Below, in pieces: positions 25,901-34,283 of a DNA stretch of 56,719 nt; position 1 is the first letter of the stretch, and each line of letters starts with the position of its first letter. Position numbers and translations under genes: made by a program. Source of the stretch: Bacteroidales bacterium (GTDB taxonomy: Bacteria > Bacteroidota > Bacteroidia > Bacteroidales > P3); assembly GCA_024681475.1 (NCBI GenBank), contig JAILAT010000052.1:1-56719 (forward strand), read 5' to 3'. The notes below the pieces were generated by a model that worked only from the letters and a program-made list of their open reading frames with translations, was not told where the DNA came from and searched no databases.

Positions 25901-26540
25901 TCCTCAGCGAGTCGATTTCGTCGTCGAAGAACTCGATGCGGAAGGGATGGTCGTTGGCAAATGAGAATACGTCGATGATGCCGCCGCGCACGGCATATTC
26001 GCCAGGCTGCGCCACAAAGTCGACGCGTTCGAAGTCGTAGTCCTGCAGCACGTCGACCACGAAGTCCATGTCCAGCTTGGTGCCGCGCACAATCTGTAGT
26101 GTGTTCTTGGTCAGCGTTCTCGACGACACCACCTTCTCGCTCAGTGCTTCGGGGTAGGTGACCACCAGCAGTTTGCGGCCGGCGTTCATCTGCTTCACTA
26201 TCTCGGCGCGCATCAGCACGTTGGCGTTGTCGGTCTCGTCGGCGTCAGCATGTTCGCGGCGCGAAGAGGTGGGAAAGAGCACTACGCGGCGTTCGTCGCC
26301 AGCAGCCTCGTTTTCGTCCAGCAGTGCAGCGATGTCGTTTTGCAGATAGTAGGCATCCTCTTTTGAGTCGATGACATACATCATGTTGCTGTTAGGAAAC
26401 CGCTGCGACAATGCCGCAAAATGCACCGCCGCCAGGCTGCCGCGCAGGCCCTCGACATGGATGCGGGCCTGCGTCTGCCCCAGCGCCGATGTCAGTTCTT
26501 CGCTAAGTTTCGACTTTTTATAGTGCTCCGTTAAAATCAT
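22998..26540 (-). CDS. mfd: Transcription-repair coupling factor Mfd
   Basis: Removes RNA polymerase stalled at DNA lesions and recruits UvrA. The 1180-residue protein has a UvrB-like N-terminus, a CarD-like RNA polymerase interaction domain (PGDFVTHIDYGVGRFSGLEK), a RecG-like translocase (Walker A GDVGFGKTE near residue 645, LLIIDEEQKFGV, TATPIPRTL) and the TRCF C-terminal domain. Between the UvrB-like region and the CarD-like domain, about residues 395-440, is a Lys/Ala/Pro/Thr-rich low-complexity linker that looks longer than usual. The start at 26540 was chosen because a clear promoter at 26603 excludes the in-frame start at 26606. Confidence 0.97.
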   Translation of the reverse strand: MILTEHYKKSKLSEELTSALGQTQARIHVEGLRGSLAAVHFAALSQRFPNSNMMYVIDSKEDAYYLQNDIAALLDENEAAGDERRVVLFPTSSRREHADADETDNANVLMRAEIVKQMNAGRKLLVVTYPEALSEKVVSSRTLTKNTLQIVRGTKLDMDFVVDVLQDYDFERVDFVAQPGEYAVRGGIIDVFSFANDHPFRIEFFDDEIDSLRSFDCTTQLSIRQYERINIIPNLEQRHEVGTTTEEKVNLLEYFGQEDIVWVNGLMRISETIQNHYTKMVEQQRTQQQELAGRAHVVPLDATHTWSDANGFLKPLLACKIVETGSASYFTKALKIKANSEAQPLFNKQFELLKQSLSTHWERGYTLCISVANAQQHRRLDKIFAEGEQPWNARSGEPAAKASVAVKKAKPRSAEQIPPTLKTPTATPAEQESEQKLKAHEINYLECSLRNGFIDHDEQLLLFTDHEIFERYHKYTVRDLSQNREAMTLKELFELKPGDFVTHIDYGVGRFSGLEKIEVNGKKQEVIRLTYKNNDTLYISIHGLHKISRYVGKEGVAPTLNRLGSNTWQVLKQKTKKQVKDIAKDLIALYAKRKATRGFAFSADSYLQHELEASFMYEDTPDQLKATVDVKGDMESEAPMDRLVCGDVGFGKTEVAIRAAFKAVADSKQVAVLVPSTILAFQHYNTFCDRLQGMPVNIDYLNRFRTTKEKNRIYKEVESGKIDILIGTHAITNSNLKFKDLGLLIIDEEQKFGVSVKEKLKQMRANVDCLTLTATPIPRTLQFSLMGARDLSIIQTPPPNRQPIQTELTPFSEEVIRDAIMFEMSRYGQTFFISNRVENLDEMAALVQRLVPDARVAVAHGQMDGKEVERTLMRFIEGELDVLVATAIIENGLDIPNANTMIINNAQQFGLSDLHQMRGRVGRSNKKAFCYMMVPSFTSLTDEAQKRLRAIEEFASVGSGFNIAMRDLDIRGAGNILGAEQSGFISEIGYDMYHKILNEAIEELKESDFKDLFEQERNESNEYVKECAIETDLEVLLPDDYVTSISERLLLYKELNELSDDAQLDAYRERLIDRFGPIPIATQELIKTITLRRMAKEFGIERLVLKQGKMVCFFVSNPSNPFYQSPNFMRMIQYAQQHQRSVHLKESTDRLSLTCDHVESISEAIDKIRLLTGLETIQQQ

Positions 26541-26602
26541 TTCCGTGTCTATTGTATTCAATCTTAGACTCTTGGCTCTTGTTCCACTAATTCTTTCGGC
26601 AC

Positions 26603-26611
26603 GCAAATATA
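26603..26611 (-). promoter_or_regulatory. -7 element of mfd
   Basis: TATATTTGC on the minus strand, 62 bases before the mfd start codon. Confidence 0.65.
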
Positions 26612-26711
26612 CGAAAAACTATTTTATTGCGTTATGAAAAAATGAACAGTGTCCGCCGACACGAAATCCTCATTTCACCTTATCAACCTGTAAAAAATCC
26701 AACCTGTCATC

Positions 26712-28268
26712 ATGGAACACATCAACATCCTCTGGGCTGACGACGAAATAGACCTCCTCAAACCTCATATCCTCTTCCTTGAAGAGAAAGGCTATAGCGT
26801 GATAACAGTCACCAACGGCAACGACGCCCTCGACGAGCTCGCCAAGGGCAATATCGACATCGTCTTTCTCGACGAGAGCATGCCGGGTCTCACCGGTCTC
26901 GATACCCTCAACGAGATCAAGAAGCGGTCGCCGCAACTCCCCGTCATCATGATCACCAAGAACGAGGAGGAGAACATCATGGATCGCGCCATCGGCGGCA
27001 AGATCTCCGACTACCTCATCAAGCCCGTCAACCCCAAGCAGATACTCTCCACCCTCAAGAAATACACCGAAGGACGCCGCCTCGTCAGTGAGAAGTCGTC
27101 CACCAGCTACCAGCAGCAGTTCCGCGAGATAGGCATGGACCTCAACACAACCCGCACCGCCTACGACTGGGTGGAGCTCTACAGGAAGTTGGTGTACTGG
27201 GACTTGGAGCTCTCGGCCACTGAGAACGACGATATGCACGAGATCTTCGCTTCCCAGAAGCTTGAGGCCAACCGTCTCTTCTGCCGCTTCTACGAGAACA
27301 ACTACATCGAGTGGCTCAACGGTACCAAGACCAAGCCTCCCATGTCGCATACTGTGCTGCACGACAAGCTGTTTCCGTTGCTTCAGGAAGATCGTCCCAC
27401 GGTGTTCATCGTCATCGACAACTTCCGCTACGACCAATGGAAATTCATCCAGCCTGCCATCGAGCAGTATCTCCATGTCGATGCCGACGACATTTTCTTC
27501 TCCATCCTTCCCGCCACGACGCAATTTGCCCGCAACGCCATGTTTGCAGGCCTCATGCCTTCGGAGATAGAACGCAAATATCCTCAATACTGGGTCAACG
27601 AGGACCAGGAGGGCTTCAAGAATCAGTTCGAGGCCGAGCTCCTTGGTGAGAACCTGCGTCGCCACGGCATCAACATCCGCTACAAATACAACAAGATTCT
27701 CAATGCCCAGTTCGGCAAGAAGGTCTGCGACAGCCTCCCGCAGCTCATAGCCCAAAACAAGCTTAACATCATCATCTACAACTTCATCGATATGCTCTCC
27801 CATGCCCGCACCGACTCCAACATCATCCGCGAGCTGGCCTCCAACGAACGCGCCTACCGCTCCGTTACGCTCTCATGGGTGGAGCATTCCCCGCTCATCG
27901 ACATGGTGCGCTATCTCTCCGAGCGCGATGTGAATGTCATCATCACTACCGACCACGGCTCGGTGCGTATCGACAATCCCGTGCGCATCAAGGGCGACAA
28001 GGATATCTCCGTCAACCTGCGCTACAAGCAAGGACGCCTTCTCGGCTACGACCCCAAGCAGGTGTTCGAGGTCCGTGAACCCAAAAATATTTTCTTGCCC
28101 AAACGCTACATCACTTCGCCTTACATCTTTGCCCGCGCCAACGACTATTTCGTCTACCCCAACAATTACAACCAGTTCGTGCAGTACTACATGAACACTT
28201 TCCAGCATGGCGGCATCTCCCTCGAAGAGTTGCTGATTCCGTTCATCATACTCCGCGGCAGGAAATGA
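26712..28268 (+). CDS. porX: PorX: T9SS-associated response regulator with PglZ/alkaline-phosphatase-like domain
   Basis: The 518-residue protein has a receiver domain with Asp54 (IVFLDESMPG), acidic pocket Asp10/Asp11 and Lys in YLIKPVNP. A helical linker and a PglZ domain follow (VIDNFRYDQW, PATTQFARNAMFAG, IITTDHGSVR), giving the metal-binding and nucleophile motifs of the alkaline phosphatase superfamily. The whole layout is that of PorX, which in Porphyromonas acts with the kinase PorY and sigma factor SigP to control T9SS genes. PorY and SigP are not in the window. A small GTGTC/GACAC inverted repeat lies at 26649-26662. Its 3' end (from about 28020) recurs as a broken copy at 36799-37044, and two T9SS cargo genes sit downstream of the two copies. 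Confidence 0.95.
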   Translation: MEHINILWADDEIDLLKPHILFLEEKGYSVITVTNGNDALDELAKGNIDIVFLDESMPGLTGLDTLNEIKKRSPQLPVIMITKNEEENIMDRAIGGKISDYLIKPVNPKQILSTLKKYTEGRRLVSEKSSTSYQQQFREIGMDLNTTRTAYDWVELYRKLVYWDLELSATENDDMHEIFASQKLEANRLFCRFYENNYIEWLNGTKTKPPMSHTVLHDKLFPLLQEDRPTVFIVIDNFRYDQWKFIQPAIEQYLHVDADDIFFSILPATTQFARNAMFAGLMPSEIERKYPQYWVNEDQEGFKNQFEAELLGENLRRHGINIRYKYNKILNAQFGKKVCDSLPQLIAQNKLNIIIYNFIDMLSHARTDSNIIRELASNERAYRSVTLSWVEHSPLIDMVRYLSERDVNVIITTDHGSVRIDNPVRIKGDKDISVNLRYKQGRLLGYDPKQVFEVREPKNIFLPKRYITSPYIFARANDYFVYPNNYNQFVQYYMNTFQHGGISLEELLIPFIILRGRK

Positions 28269-28455
28269 CCTGCTCTTATAGTGGACAGAGAATAGTGACC
28301 AGTGATGCGAGTGAGTTCTTACCGCTCATCACTGGTTACTCATAATTGTAAGATAATCATTCAAATAGTAGCCTTATTAAGATTTTTTAACTTTTATTCT
28401 TCAACTTTTTTGGCCGCTGAAGCGACTTAGGGGTAGATTGAAGATGTATAGCCGA
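28020..28455 (+). repeat. Direct repeat, copy A: porX 3' end plus downstream spacer
   Basis: The last roughly 80 codons of porX and about 185 bases of spacer recur at 36799-37222. Matches in the spacer include the GTGACC-type repeat just after the stop codon, TTAAGATTTTTTAAC, the CAAC...GCGACT element and GGGGTAGATTGAAG. The piece between 28308 and 28376 is poorly conserved. Confidence 0.8.
28377..28427 (+). promoter_or_regulatory. Putative ECF promoter upstream of the type A cargo gene
   Basis: TTAAGATTTTTTAAC (28377-28391) is followed by CAAC (28402-28405), 16 bases and GCGACT (28422-28427). No TAnnTTTG element is visible in this gap. The leader to the start at 28551 would be about 115 bases. 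The GTGACC-like repeat at 28281-28305 lies just upstream. Confidence 0.45.
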
Positions 28456-28550
28456 TGTATATGTGTGTTCTTGTCGGTTATTATTGGATGCATAAAAATG
28501 ACTTGTTTTTAGGCCATTGGGATTTGATACAATCAAAAAAACAATAATGT

Positions 28551-30821
28551 ATGAAAAGAGTTTTAATAGTGGCGTTTTTGGCGGTTTTCTCAATCACCGC
28601 CCACTCTCAAGAACAGGGTCTCCGCTGGGGCAAAAGGTCCGTAGGGGAAGAAATTGGTAATTCCATAATTGACAGAGTGGTGGATTCCTATGTTGATAAT
28701 GTGGGGAATACCTATATTTTCGGGACGTTCGGCATGCTCGCTAGATTGGACGATTACGGTCCACTAATATGTCCGATGGATGTCTGTGCCTTGGAAATGG
28801 GATATATGATTGAGGAAAGCCAAGGCGTCTTCTTGGCCAAGATTGATTCTCTTGGAAATATCCTGTGGTGCAAGTCGGCCCGTAACGGTAGCCGAAATTC
28901 AGGTTGTGTACCATGGGATAATATGGTCATGAAAGACAATCGAATAACCATCGCTTTCGATAATACCTACGGGAGCGAAGCATGGAATTGGTTCTACTTT
29001 TTCGACACCATGCTTATAGAACCGAGTGGGCAATACCATACCTCTGACATTAAAACATACTTTCTCACATTTGACTTGGATGGAAATCGACTCGACTATC
29101 ATAGCATACAGCTGTTTGCTTATACAGATCCAGAGTATACTAATTTTTTTAATACTCCGCTTAGCGGTCAAGGTCAATTAAACCATCGAGGCTATTTTAT
29201 AGGCGATAAAGATGACAATATCTACCTTTTTGCTTGTGGCGATTTCTATGGAGAAGACTCGCTGCACAAGGCATACATTATAGTGGATAACGACACCAAC
29301 AGAAGATATCCGTTGAATATTAGAACTCTGAATGGAAAATTTTATTCCTCAACAGTGTACTACAAGCTGAACAGCAGCTGGAACCTGGTTGACTCAAGAT
29401 TCTTGATAGACAGTATTACGGTGTGGAGTCCCTCGGGCTCACATTATGCAAATATCAATATAGAGAAAGCAATTATTGATGGTGACGATATTTATGCCAA
29501 CTGCTTCTTTAATTCCAATGACTGTTATTTCAGCATCGACACCCTGTCGGTCAGGGTGTATCTGGATTCTGTCCACTACCTGAGAATCGACAACACCATT
29601 GACTGGCAAGGGGGAATGCCCTGTCTGCTGAAATTAAACAAGGATGGAGAAATCGTTTGGACACAACAATTATATAACGAAAACGAATCAACCTTAATCC
29701 CAAGTGTTAATTATGGAGATGCTGGAGGTGTTGCGACGGATGAAGAAAACGTTTACGTTTACTATTTGCCTGATATAGGATATGACACCAAATTCTATCT
29801 TGACAGCTCGCACAATACAAGGCTTCCTCAAAGTACACTTCATGCACATATTTATTGTTTAGTTGTTTCGTATAACCGCAATACTGGCCTTCCTGTCGAC
29901 TATTATGTTGTGGATACGGTAAATGACTGTAACATGTCACATAACTCTTTGGCAGTTCTCGGTGACGAGTTGCTGTTAGATGTGTTTTTCGGTTTTAACC
30001 ACTATATAAAAGAAACAGCATTATGCAAGATTAACAAGTATACCAAAGAGGTGACCCGCTCGTTGTCAATACGTTATGGCTCTGTAGCGTCGTCCATAAA
30101 TATGTCGGTAAACAGCCATGGGTGGGTGTTCCGGGGTGAATTTGGCGATAATCCAAGAGTTTATGACAGCATCTTCTTATTCCCACCATACTATCTAGCG
30201 GCCTCCGTTATGACGCTCTTCTACGACTCCTCGTTGGACCTGCATCGCCCGAACCCCTGCCCCCCAGTAGATTTGTTGTGGAGCGACGAGACTGTCGGTC
30301 ATAAGGTCATCCTCTCTTGGAGCAGTTCTGCCAGTCATCCTGGCTATGAACTGGCCTATATCCCCGAAACTGGTAGTTGGGACAACGCCACCATCATCGA
30401 GACATCGGACACCACGTTGGAAGTTACCCTGCCCGAAGAGGGGTGCCACCTGTTCCGTGTCCGTGCCCTATGCGACAGCGGCCGTGCGGCACATAGTGCA
30501 TGGAGTGATGCCATCACCGTCTGCTCCGGAGTAGGAATCGGCTATGTTGACGGACCTTCCGCCATCACAATCTACCCCAACCCATTTAGCCTATGCATCA
30601 CCATCGAGGTGCAGGGCGGAGAACCGTTGGCAGAGACCGCCTGGCTCACCGACCTCGCAGGTCGCCGCGAGCAGGTCCGCCTCACAGCCGAGGGTACAGG
30701 CCGCTACAGACTCGACCTCACCGCCCGTCCCCAGGCCACCTACCTTTTGACTTTGACCACCGCATCAGGGAAAACGCATACCGTAAAACTAATGAAACAA
30801 GCGGATATTTTTTCACGGTAA
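28551..30821 (+). CDS. T9SS type A cargo protein with fibronectin type III-like domain
   Basis: The 756-residue secreted protein has a signal peptide ending ITAHSQ. About 540 residues of beta-rich passenger follow, with repeated LAKIDSLGNILW / LLKLNKDGEIVWTQQ segments as in SBBP-type propellers. Next come a fibronectin type III-like domain (VILSWSSSASHPGYELAYIP) and a C-terminal T9SS type A sorting domain (AITIYPNPFS, YLLTLTTASGKTHTVKLMK). The passenger DNA is visibly more AT-rich than the C-terminal third and than neighbouring genes, suggesting a mosaic or transferred gene. It lies directly after porX and its ECF-like promoter. Ligand or activity unknown. Confidence 0.85.
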   Translation: MKRVLIVAFLAVFSITAHSQEQGLRWGKRSVGEEIGNSIIDRVVDSYVDNVGNTYIFGTFGMLARLDDYGPLICPMDVCALEMGYMIEESQGVFLAKIDSLGNILWCKSARNGSRNSGCVPWDNMVMKDNRITIAFDNTYGSEAWNWFYFFDTMLIEPSGQYHTSDIKTYFLTFDLDGNRLDYHSIQLFAYTDPEYTNFFNTPLSGQGQLNHRGYFIGDKDDNIYLFACGDFYGEDSLHKAYIIVDNDTNRRYPLNIRTLNGKFYSSTVYYKLNSSWNLVDSRFLIDSITVWSPSGSHYANINIEKAIIDGDDIYANCFFNSNDCYFSIDTLSVRVYLDSVHYLRIDNTIDWQGGMPCLLKLNKDGEIVWTQQLYNENESTLIPSVNYGDAGGVATDEENVYVYYLPDIGYDTKFYLDSSHNTRLPQSTLHAHIYCLVVSYNRNTGLPVDYYVVDTVNDCNMSHNSLAVLGDELLLDVFFGFNHYIKETALCKINKYTKEVTRSLSIRYGSVASSINMSVNSHGWVFRGEFGDNPRVYDSIFLFPPYYLAASVMTLFYDSSLDLHRPNPCPPVDLLWSDETVGHKVILSWSSSASHPGYELAYIPETGSWDNATIIETSDTTLEVTLPEEGCHLFRVRALCDSGRAAHSAWSDAITVCSGVGIGYVDGPSAITIYPNPFSLCITIEVQGGEPLAETAWLTDLAGRREQVRLTAEGTGRYRLDLTARPQATYLLTLTTASGKTHTVKLMKQADIFSR

Positions 30822-30848
30822 TTATTAATAATCAAAAAAATAATCAAT

Positions 30849-31253
30849 ATGCAACCACACAAAATCATCAAATCCCTCGTCGCACTTATTATGGGCGCGA
30901 TGCTGCTGACGGGCTGCGAAAAAGACAATGACGCCCTTATCGGAAAATGGGCCAATACGGCGGAATCGTACGAAATAACCATCGGGGGGCAGGAGTACCT
31001 CCCGAAAGGTTGTATCTACATGGAGTTCACAGACAGTAGGGTCTTGGTATCCGACTCCCGGACAAACTGCCTGGCAGAATGGCACAACTACACCCTCTCA
31101 AAAGAATCCGGCAAGCAGTTGTTGGAGATTAAAGACGGTTGCTATAATGGAAGGGTGTTTGTGGTGGAAAAGCTCACCAGCGACGAGCTGGTGCTGGCAC
31201 CGTTCTCTAGTGGAGCCGACTGGGACTTCCGCTACATCATGAAACGGGACTAG
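30849..31253 (+). CDS. Small lipoprotein, possibly lipocalin-like
   Basis: The 134-residue protein starts with a lipoprotein signal ending MLLTGC (Cys23), then LIGKWANTAESYEITIGG, a pattern seen at the start of lipocalin-like beta barrels in Bacteroidota. Several beta strands follow. It lies 27 bases after the type A cargo gene and 28 before the S41-like gene, so the three probably form one operon. No function recognised. Confidence 0.65.
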   Translation: MQPHKIIKSLVALIMGAMLLTGCEKDNDALIGKWANTAESYEITIGGQEYLPKGCIYMEFTDSRVLVSDSRTNCLAEWHNYTLSKESGKQLLEIKDGCYNGRVFVVEKLTSDELVLAPFSSGADWDFRYIMKRD

Positions 31254-31281
31254 ACATCAACATAGTCATATAAATAACAAC

Positions 31282-34266
31282 ATGAAGAAAACAATCACAT
31301 TGCTATTCCTCGTGTTATTGATGAGCATTGCTTCGGCGCAGGACATACTCTCTCCGGCGCAGATGCGGGAGGACTTCAACTATATGATGGAGCAGTACGA
31401 GCGCATCCACCCCAACCCGACGTGGTCGCTCGACGGGGAGCGGTATAACGAGTTGAAGCAACAGACGCTGGCGCAGCTCGACCACCCAATGACGCAGCTC
31501 GATTTCTGGCGCATCATCGCCCGATGGAACCAACACTTCGACGGACATACGCATGTGGGGTTCCCGCCGTCGGCACCGCGAATGCCGGAAGGCATGATGG
31601 TTTTCCCACCGTACAGCATTGTGCAGTATCGTGACGGGAAACTACGCTTCAGTTCTTACGACGGCATGCCCGACAACTTGCAAGGCTGTGAAATTCTCGC
31701 CATTAATGGACATCCCTCGGCAGAAATCATTGACTCCATCATGCCTTATGTTAGCCATGAGAGCAAGGCTCATATCAATAATATCATTTTTTGTGCATTC
31801 TATTGGTTCTATCAAGCATTTTACGGATACAGCTCGCAGATGGAGTTTCTCTATAGAACTACCGATGGCAAAAACACCGTCTTGTTAGACAGAAGGACCC
31901 TCTACACTTGGCTTGTTCAAGTTGGTGATATGGGAGAAATTGGAGGGCTAGGAGTTCGCGATATACCTTGGCATTTCAGCATCTCCCCCAAACAGGGCAT
32001 TGCCTTGTTTGAGTTCAACACTTGCGGCCCCAACGATAAGTTCCTTCAGTTCGATTCCGTTGTGGCGGCCTGCATCGACTCCGTCAACCACTACGGCATC
32101 CGGCGTCTTTTCGTGGACATCTCGCACAACAACGGAGGAAACGACGCTTTCTGCAAGCGATTCCTTTGCCATATCGACGGCCTCCCCGATACCGTAACGG
32201 TCATGGATGTGACGGACACCGAGATGGGTACCGTCGCGAATCCGGAAGAAAAGCGTGTAAAAATGTCATTTACCCCAAAGAGTCCCTTGTTTAGCGGCAA
32301 GCTGTACTTCATCCAGTCGCAGTTCACCTACTCCGCTGCCATTTTCCTTGCCAACCTGGCCAAGCAGTACAGGCTGGGACCGGTGATAGGGGAAGCGACG
32401 GGCGGCCTCACCACTACCTTTACCAGGCACAATCCTATCATGCTGCCCAACTCAGGCCTGACGTTCTACTGCTCCGACAAGCAGTTCCGCCACTTCGGCA
32501 CCACTGGCCCCCGCGGAGTGCAGCCCGACATCCCGCTGGAAATCGGCTACAAGTACCTTTTCCGCAGTTTCACCCCCGAGGAACTGCAGCAAATAATAGA
32601 AACCGCCCAGTCGGAACAATGGAAGGCATATCTGGACATCTGCAAGCAGTATCGTGCTGACATGACGCCCTGCGAGAAGATGGAACTCTATGCGCGAATG
32701 GATTCCCTGTTCGGTGGATATATCCCTGTCCGCCAGCAAGAGATGAATTACATGGAGGCCGCCCTGCAATGCGGCGACACGGCGACATTCAAACGTTTGG
32801 CCTTCCGCGTGGTCAGGTGGAAGGGGTGGAACCCGCTTGTGTTCTACTACACTGACCAATACAAGTTTTTGAGAGACTGCGACTGGTGGCCGGAGCTGGA
32901 CTCTATCCAGCAGGCCATCCACGGCAAGAAGGCCTACAGCTACGCAGAGACATTGTACCAGATGGAGCAGGAAGACCAAGCGGTGCGGCGTGCCTTCAAC
33001 GACCCCGACCACACTCACACGAAGACCGTCGAGGATTCGCTATCGAGACGTATGCACGAAGAGGATTCGGTCAACCTCACCACGCTAGTATGGCTGATGG
33101 ACACGCTGGGGTTCCCCTCATGGGATAGGGTGTGTTCATACGGCGCACGCGCAGCATGGCTCATTGCGCAGCATGCGCACCCTTGGTTCCAGTACGGCTA
33201 CGTCAAGCAGATGCGTAAAGCGGTGGCTGACACCAACGCCGACCCGTCGAATCTGGCCTACTTTGAAGACCGTCTGCGCACAGGGCGCGGTCTGCCACAG
33301 CTTTACGGCACGCAGTTCGCTTCCACCAGCGAGAACAACCGAACGGTGTGGCAATGCCCTGTGGCCGACATCAAGAACATCAATCTACGTCGCGAGCAAA
33401 TGCTTATGCCACCGCTGGAGGACTATATCGAGGGTTATCTGAAAACCGAGACCGAGCAGGGTATGCTCGACAGCGATGCCCCGCTGACAGAGATGGGGGA
33501 AAACTATGTGCGATACTATTACCTCGGCGACCAGTATTCGCTTCTGCCTATAGATAAGCAGGAGGGGGTGACGGATGCTGTGTTATACACGACTACAGGC
33601 GATTACTGCGCTGCAATTCCCATCTTCTGCTCACGACTCTCAAACCTCTACCCCTTTGTGCGCGACCTGAAACACTACCTGGAATGCCTTCTGCGCAGCG
33701 AGTGCGTAGGGAACCAGTACTGCTACATCAGCCATTATGAGGTGCTGGAGCGCATGGTACTTTGCGGCTACGAGCCGGACGCTTGGCTCGACTCGCTGCC
33801 CGACACGCTCACTGTGCCCCTGCGGGCCGATTACGCCAACCTGCGCGGGGAGTACCTGCGCTACCTCAACCACGAGGACGACGCCGAGCTCACTGCCGCC
33901 CTTGTCAACCGCGCCGATTTCGAGGCTCTGCTCCGAAGCGGCAAGAACTACCACCGCTATGAACTCGATGCATGGAACCACGCCTATCCCTTGTTGCAGA
34001 AGATGACCGACGAACTGACCAAAGGCGACTACGAAGAGTTCTTTGCCCTTCTTTGGCGCGAAGTGGAACGCGGCAACCTCCACGCTGAAGATTACGCCTC
34101 GCTCTACGACCGCACCTACTATCGCCTTTATGGCAAAGACTGGTATGGAACCCTTGCCGCTGGTGTGCCGTCGGCTTGGCCGACAACCGACAAGCATATC
34201 CGTACTGCCAAACCGAAGAGTCTCAACGACCGCCGTCGCGCAGCATGTCTGCCGTCAGCAAAATAA
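31282..34266 (+). CDS. Exported S41-like peptidase fused to DUF6624
   Basis: A 994-residue protein with signal peptide (MSIASAQ). The first roughly 430 residues resemble S41 (tail-specific) proteases: FEFNTCGPNDKFLQFDS, LFVDISHNNGGND, and Ser351 in QSQFTYSAAIFLANLAKQY as the likely nucleophile; the GEATGGLTTTF segment also fits. A DUF6624-like module covers about residues 550-715 (WLMDTLGFPSWDRV, LIAQHAHPWFQ, RGLPQLYGTQF, LRREQMLMPPLEDYIE). The last 280 residues are unassigned and have no T9SS sorting domain. The same DUF6624 module occurs in the next gene, 17 bases downstream. Peptidase activity is inferred from motifs only. Confidence 0.75.
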   Translation: MKKTITLLFLVLLMSIASAQDILSPAQMREDFNYMMEQYERIHPNPTWSLDGERYNELKQQTLAQLDHPMTQLDFWRIIARWNQHFDGHTHVGFPPSAPRMPEGMMVFPPYSIVQYRDGKLRFSSYDGMPDNLQGCEILAINGHPSAEIIDSIMPYVSHESKAHINNIIFCAFYWFYQAFYGYSSQMEFLYRTTDGKNTVLLDRRTLYTWLVQVGDMGEIGGLGVRDIPWHFSISPKQGIALFEFNTCGPNDKFLQFDSVVAACIDSVNHYGIRRLFVDISHNNGGNDAFCKRFLCHIDGLPDTVTVMDVTDTEMGTVANPEEKRVKMSFTPKSPLFSGKLYFIQSQFTYSAAIFLANLAKQYRLGPVIGEATGGLTTTFTRHNPIMLPNSGLTFYCSDKQFRHFGTTGPRGVQPDIPLEIGYKYLFRSFTPEELQQIIETAQSEQWKAYLDICKQYRADMTPCEKMELYARMDSLFGGYIPVRQQEMNYMEAALQCGDTATFKRLAFRVVRWKGWNPLVFYYTDQYKFLRDCDWWPELDSIQQAIHGKKAYSYAETLYQMEQEDQAVRRAFNDPDHTHTKTVEDSLSRRMHEEDSVNLTTLVWLMDTLGFPSWDRVCSYGARAAWLIAQHAHPWFQYGYVKQMRKAVADTNADPSNLAYFEDRLRTGRGLPQLYGTQFASTSENNRTVWQCPVADIKNINLRREQMLMPPLEDYIEGYLKTETEQGMLDSDAPLTEMGENYVRYYYLGDQYSLLPIDKQEGVTDAVLYTTTGDYCAAIPIFCSRLSNLYPFVRDLKHYLECLLRSECVGNQYCYISHYEVLERMVLCGYEPDAWLDSLPDTLTVPLRADYANLRGEYLRYLNHEDDAELTAALVNRADFEALLRSGKNYHRYELDAWNHAYPLLQKMTDELTKGDYEEFFALLWREVERGNLHAEDYASLYDRTYYRLYGKDWYGTLAAGVPSAWPTTDKHIRTAKPKSLNDRRRAACLPSAK

Positions 34267-34283
34267 ATATTGAAGGAAACAAC

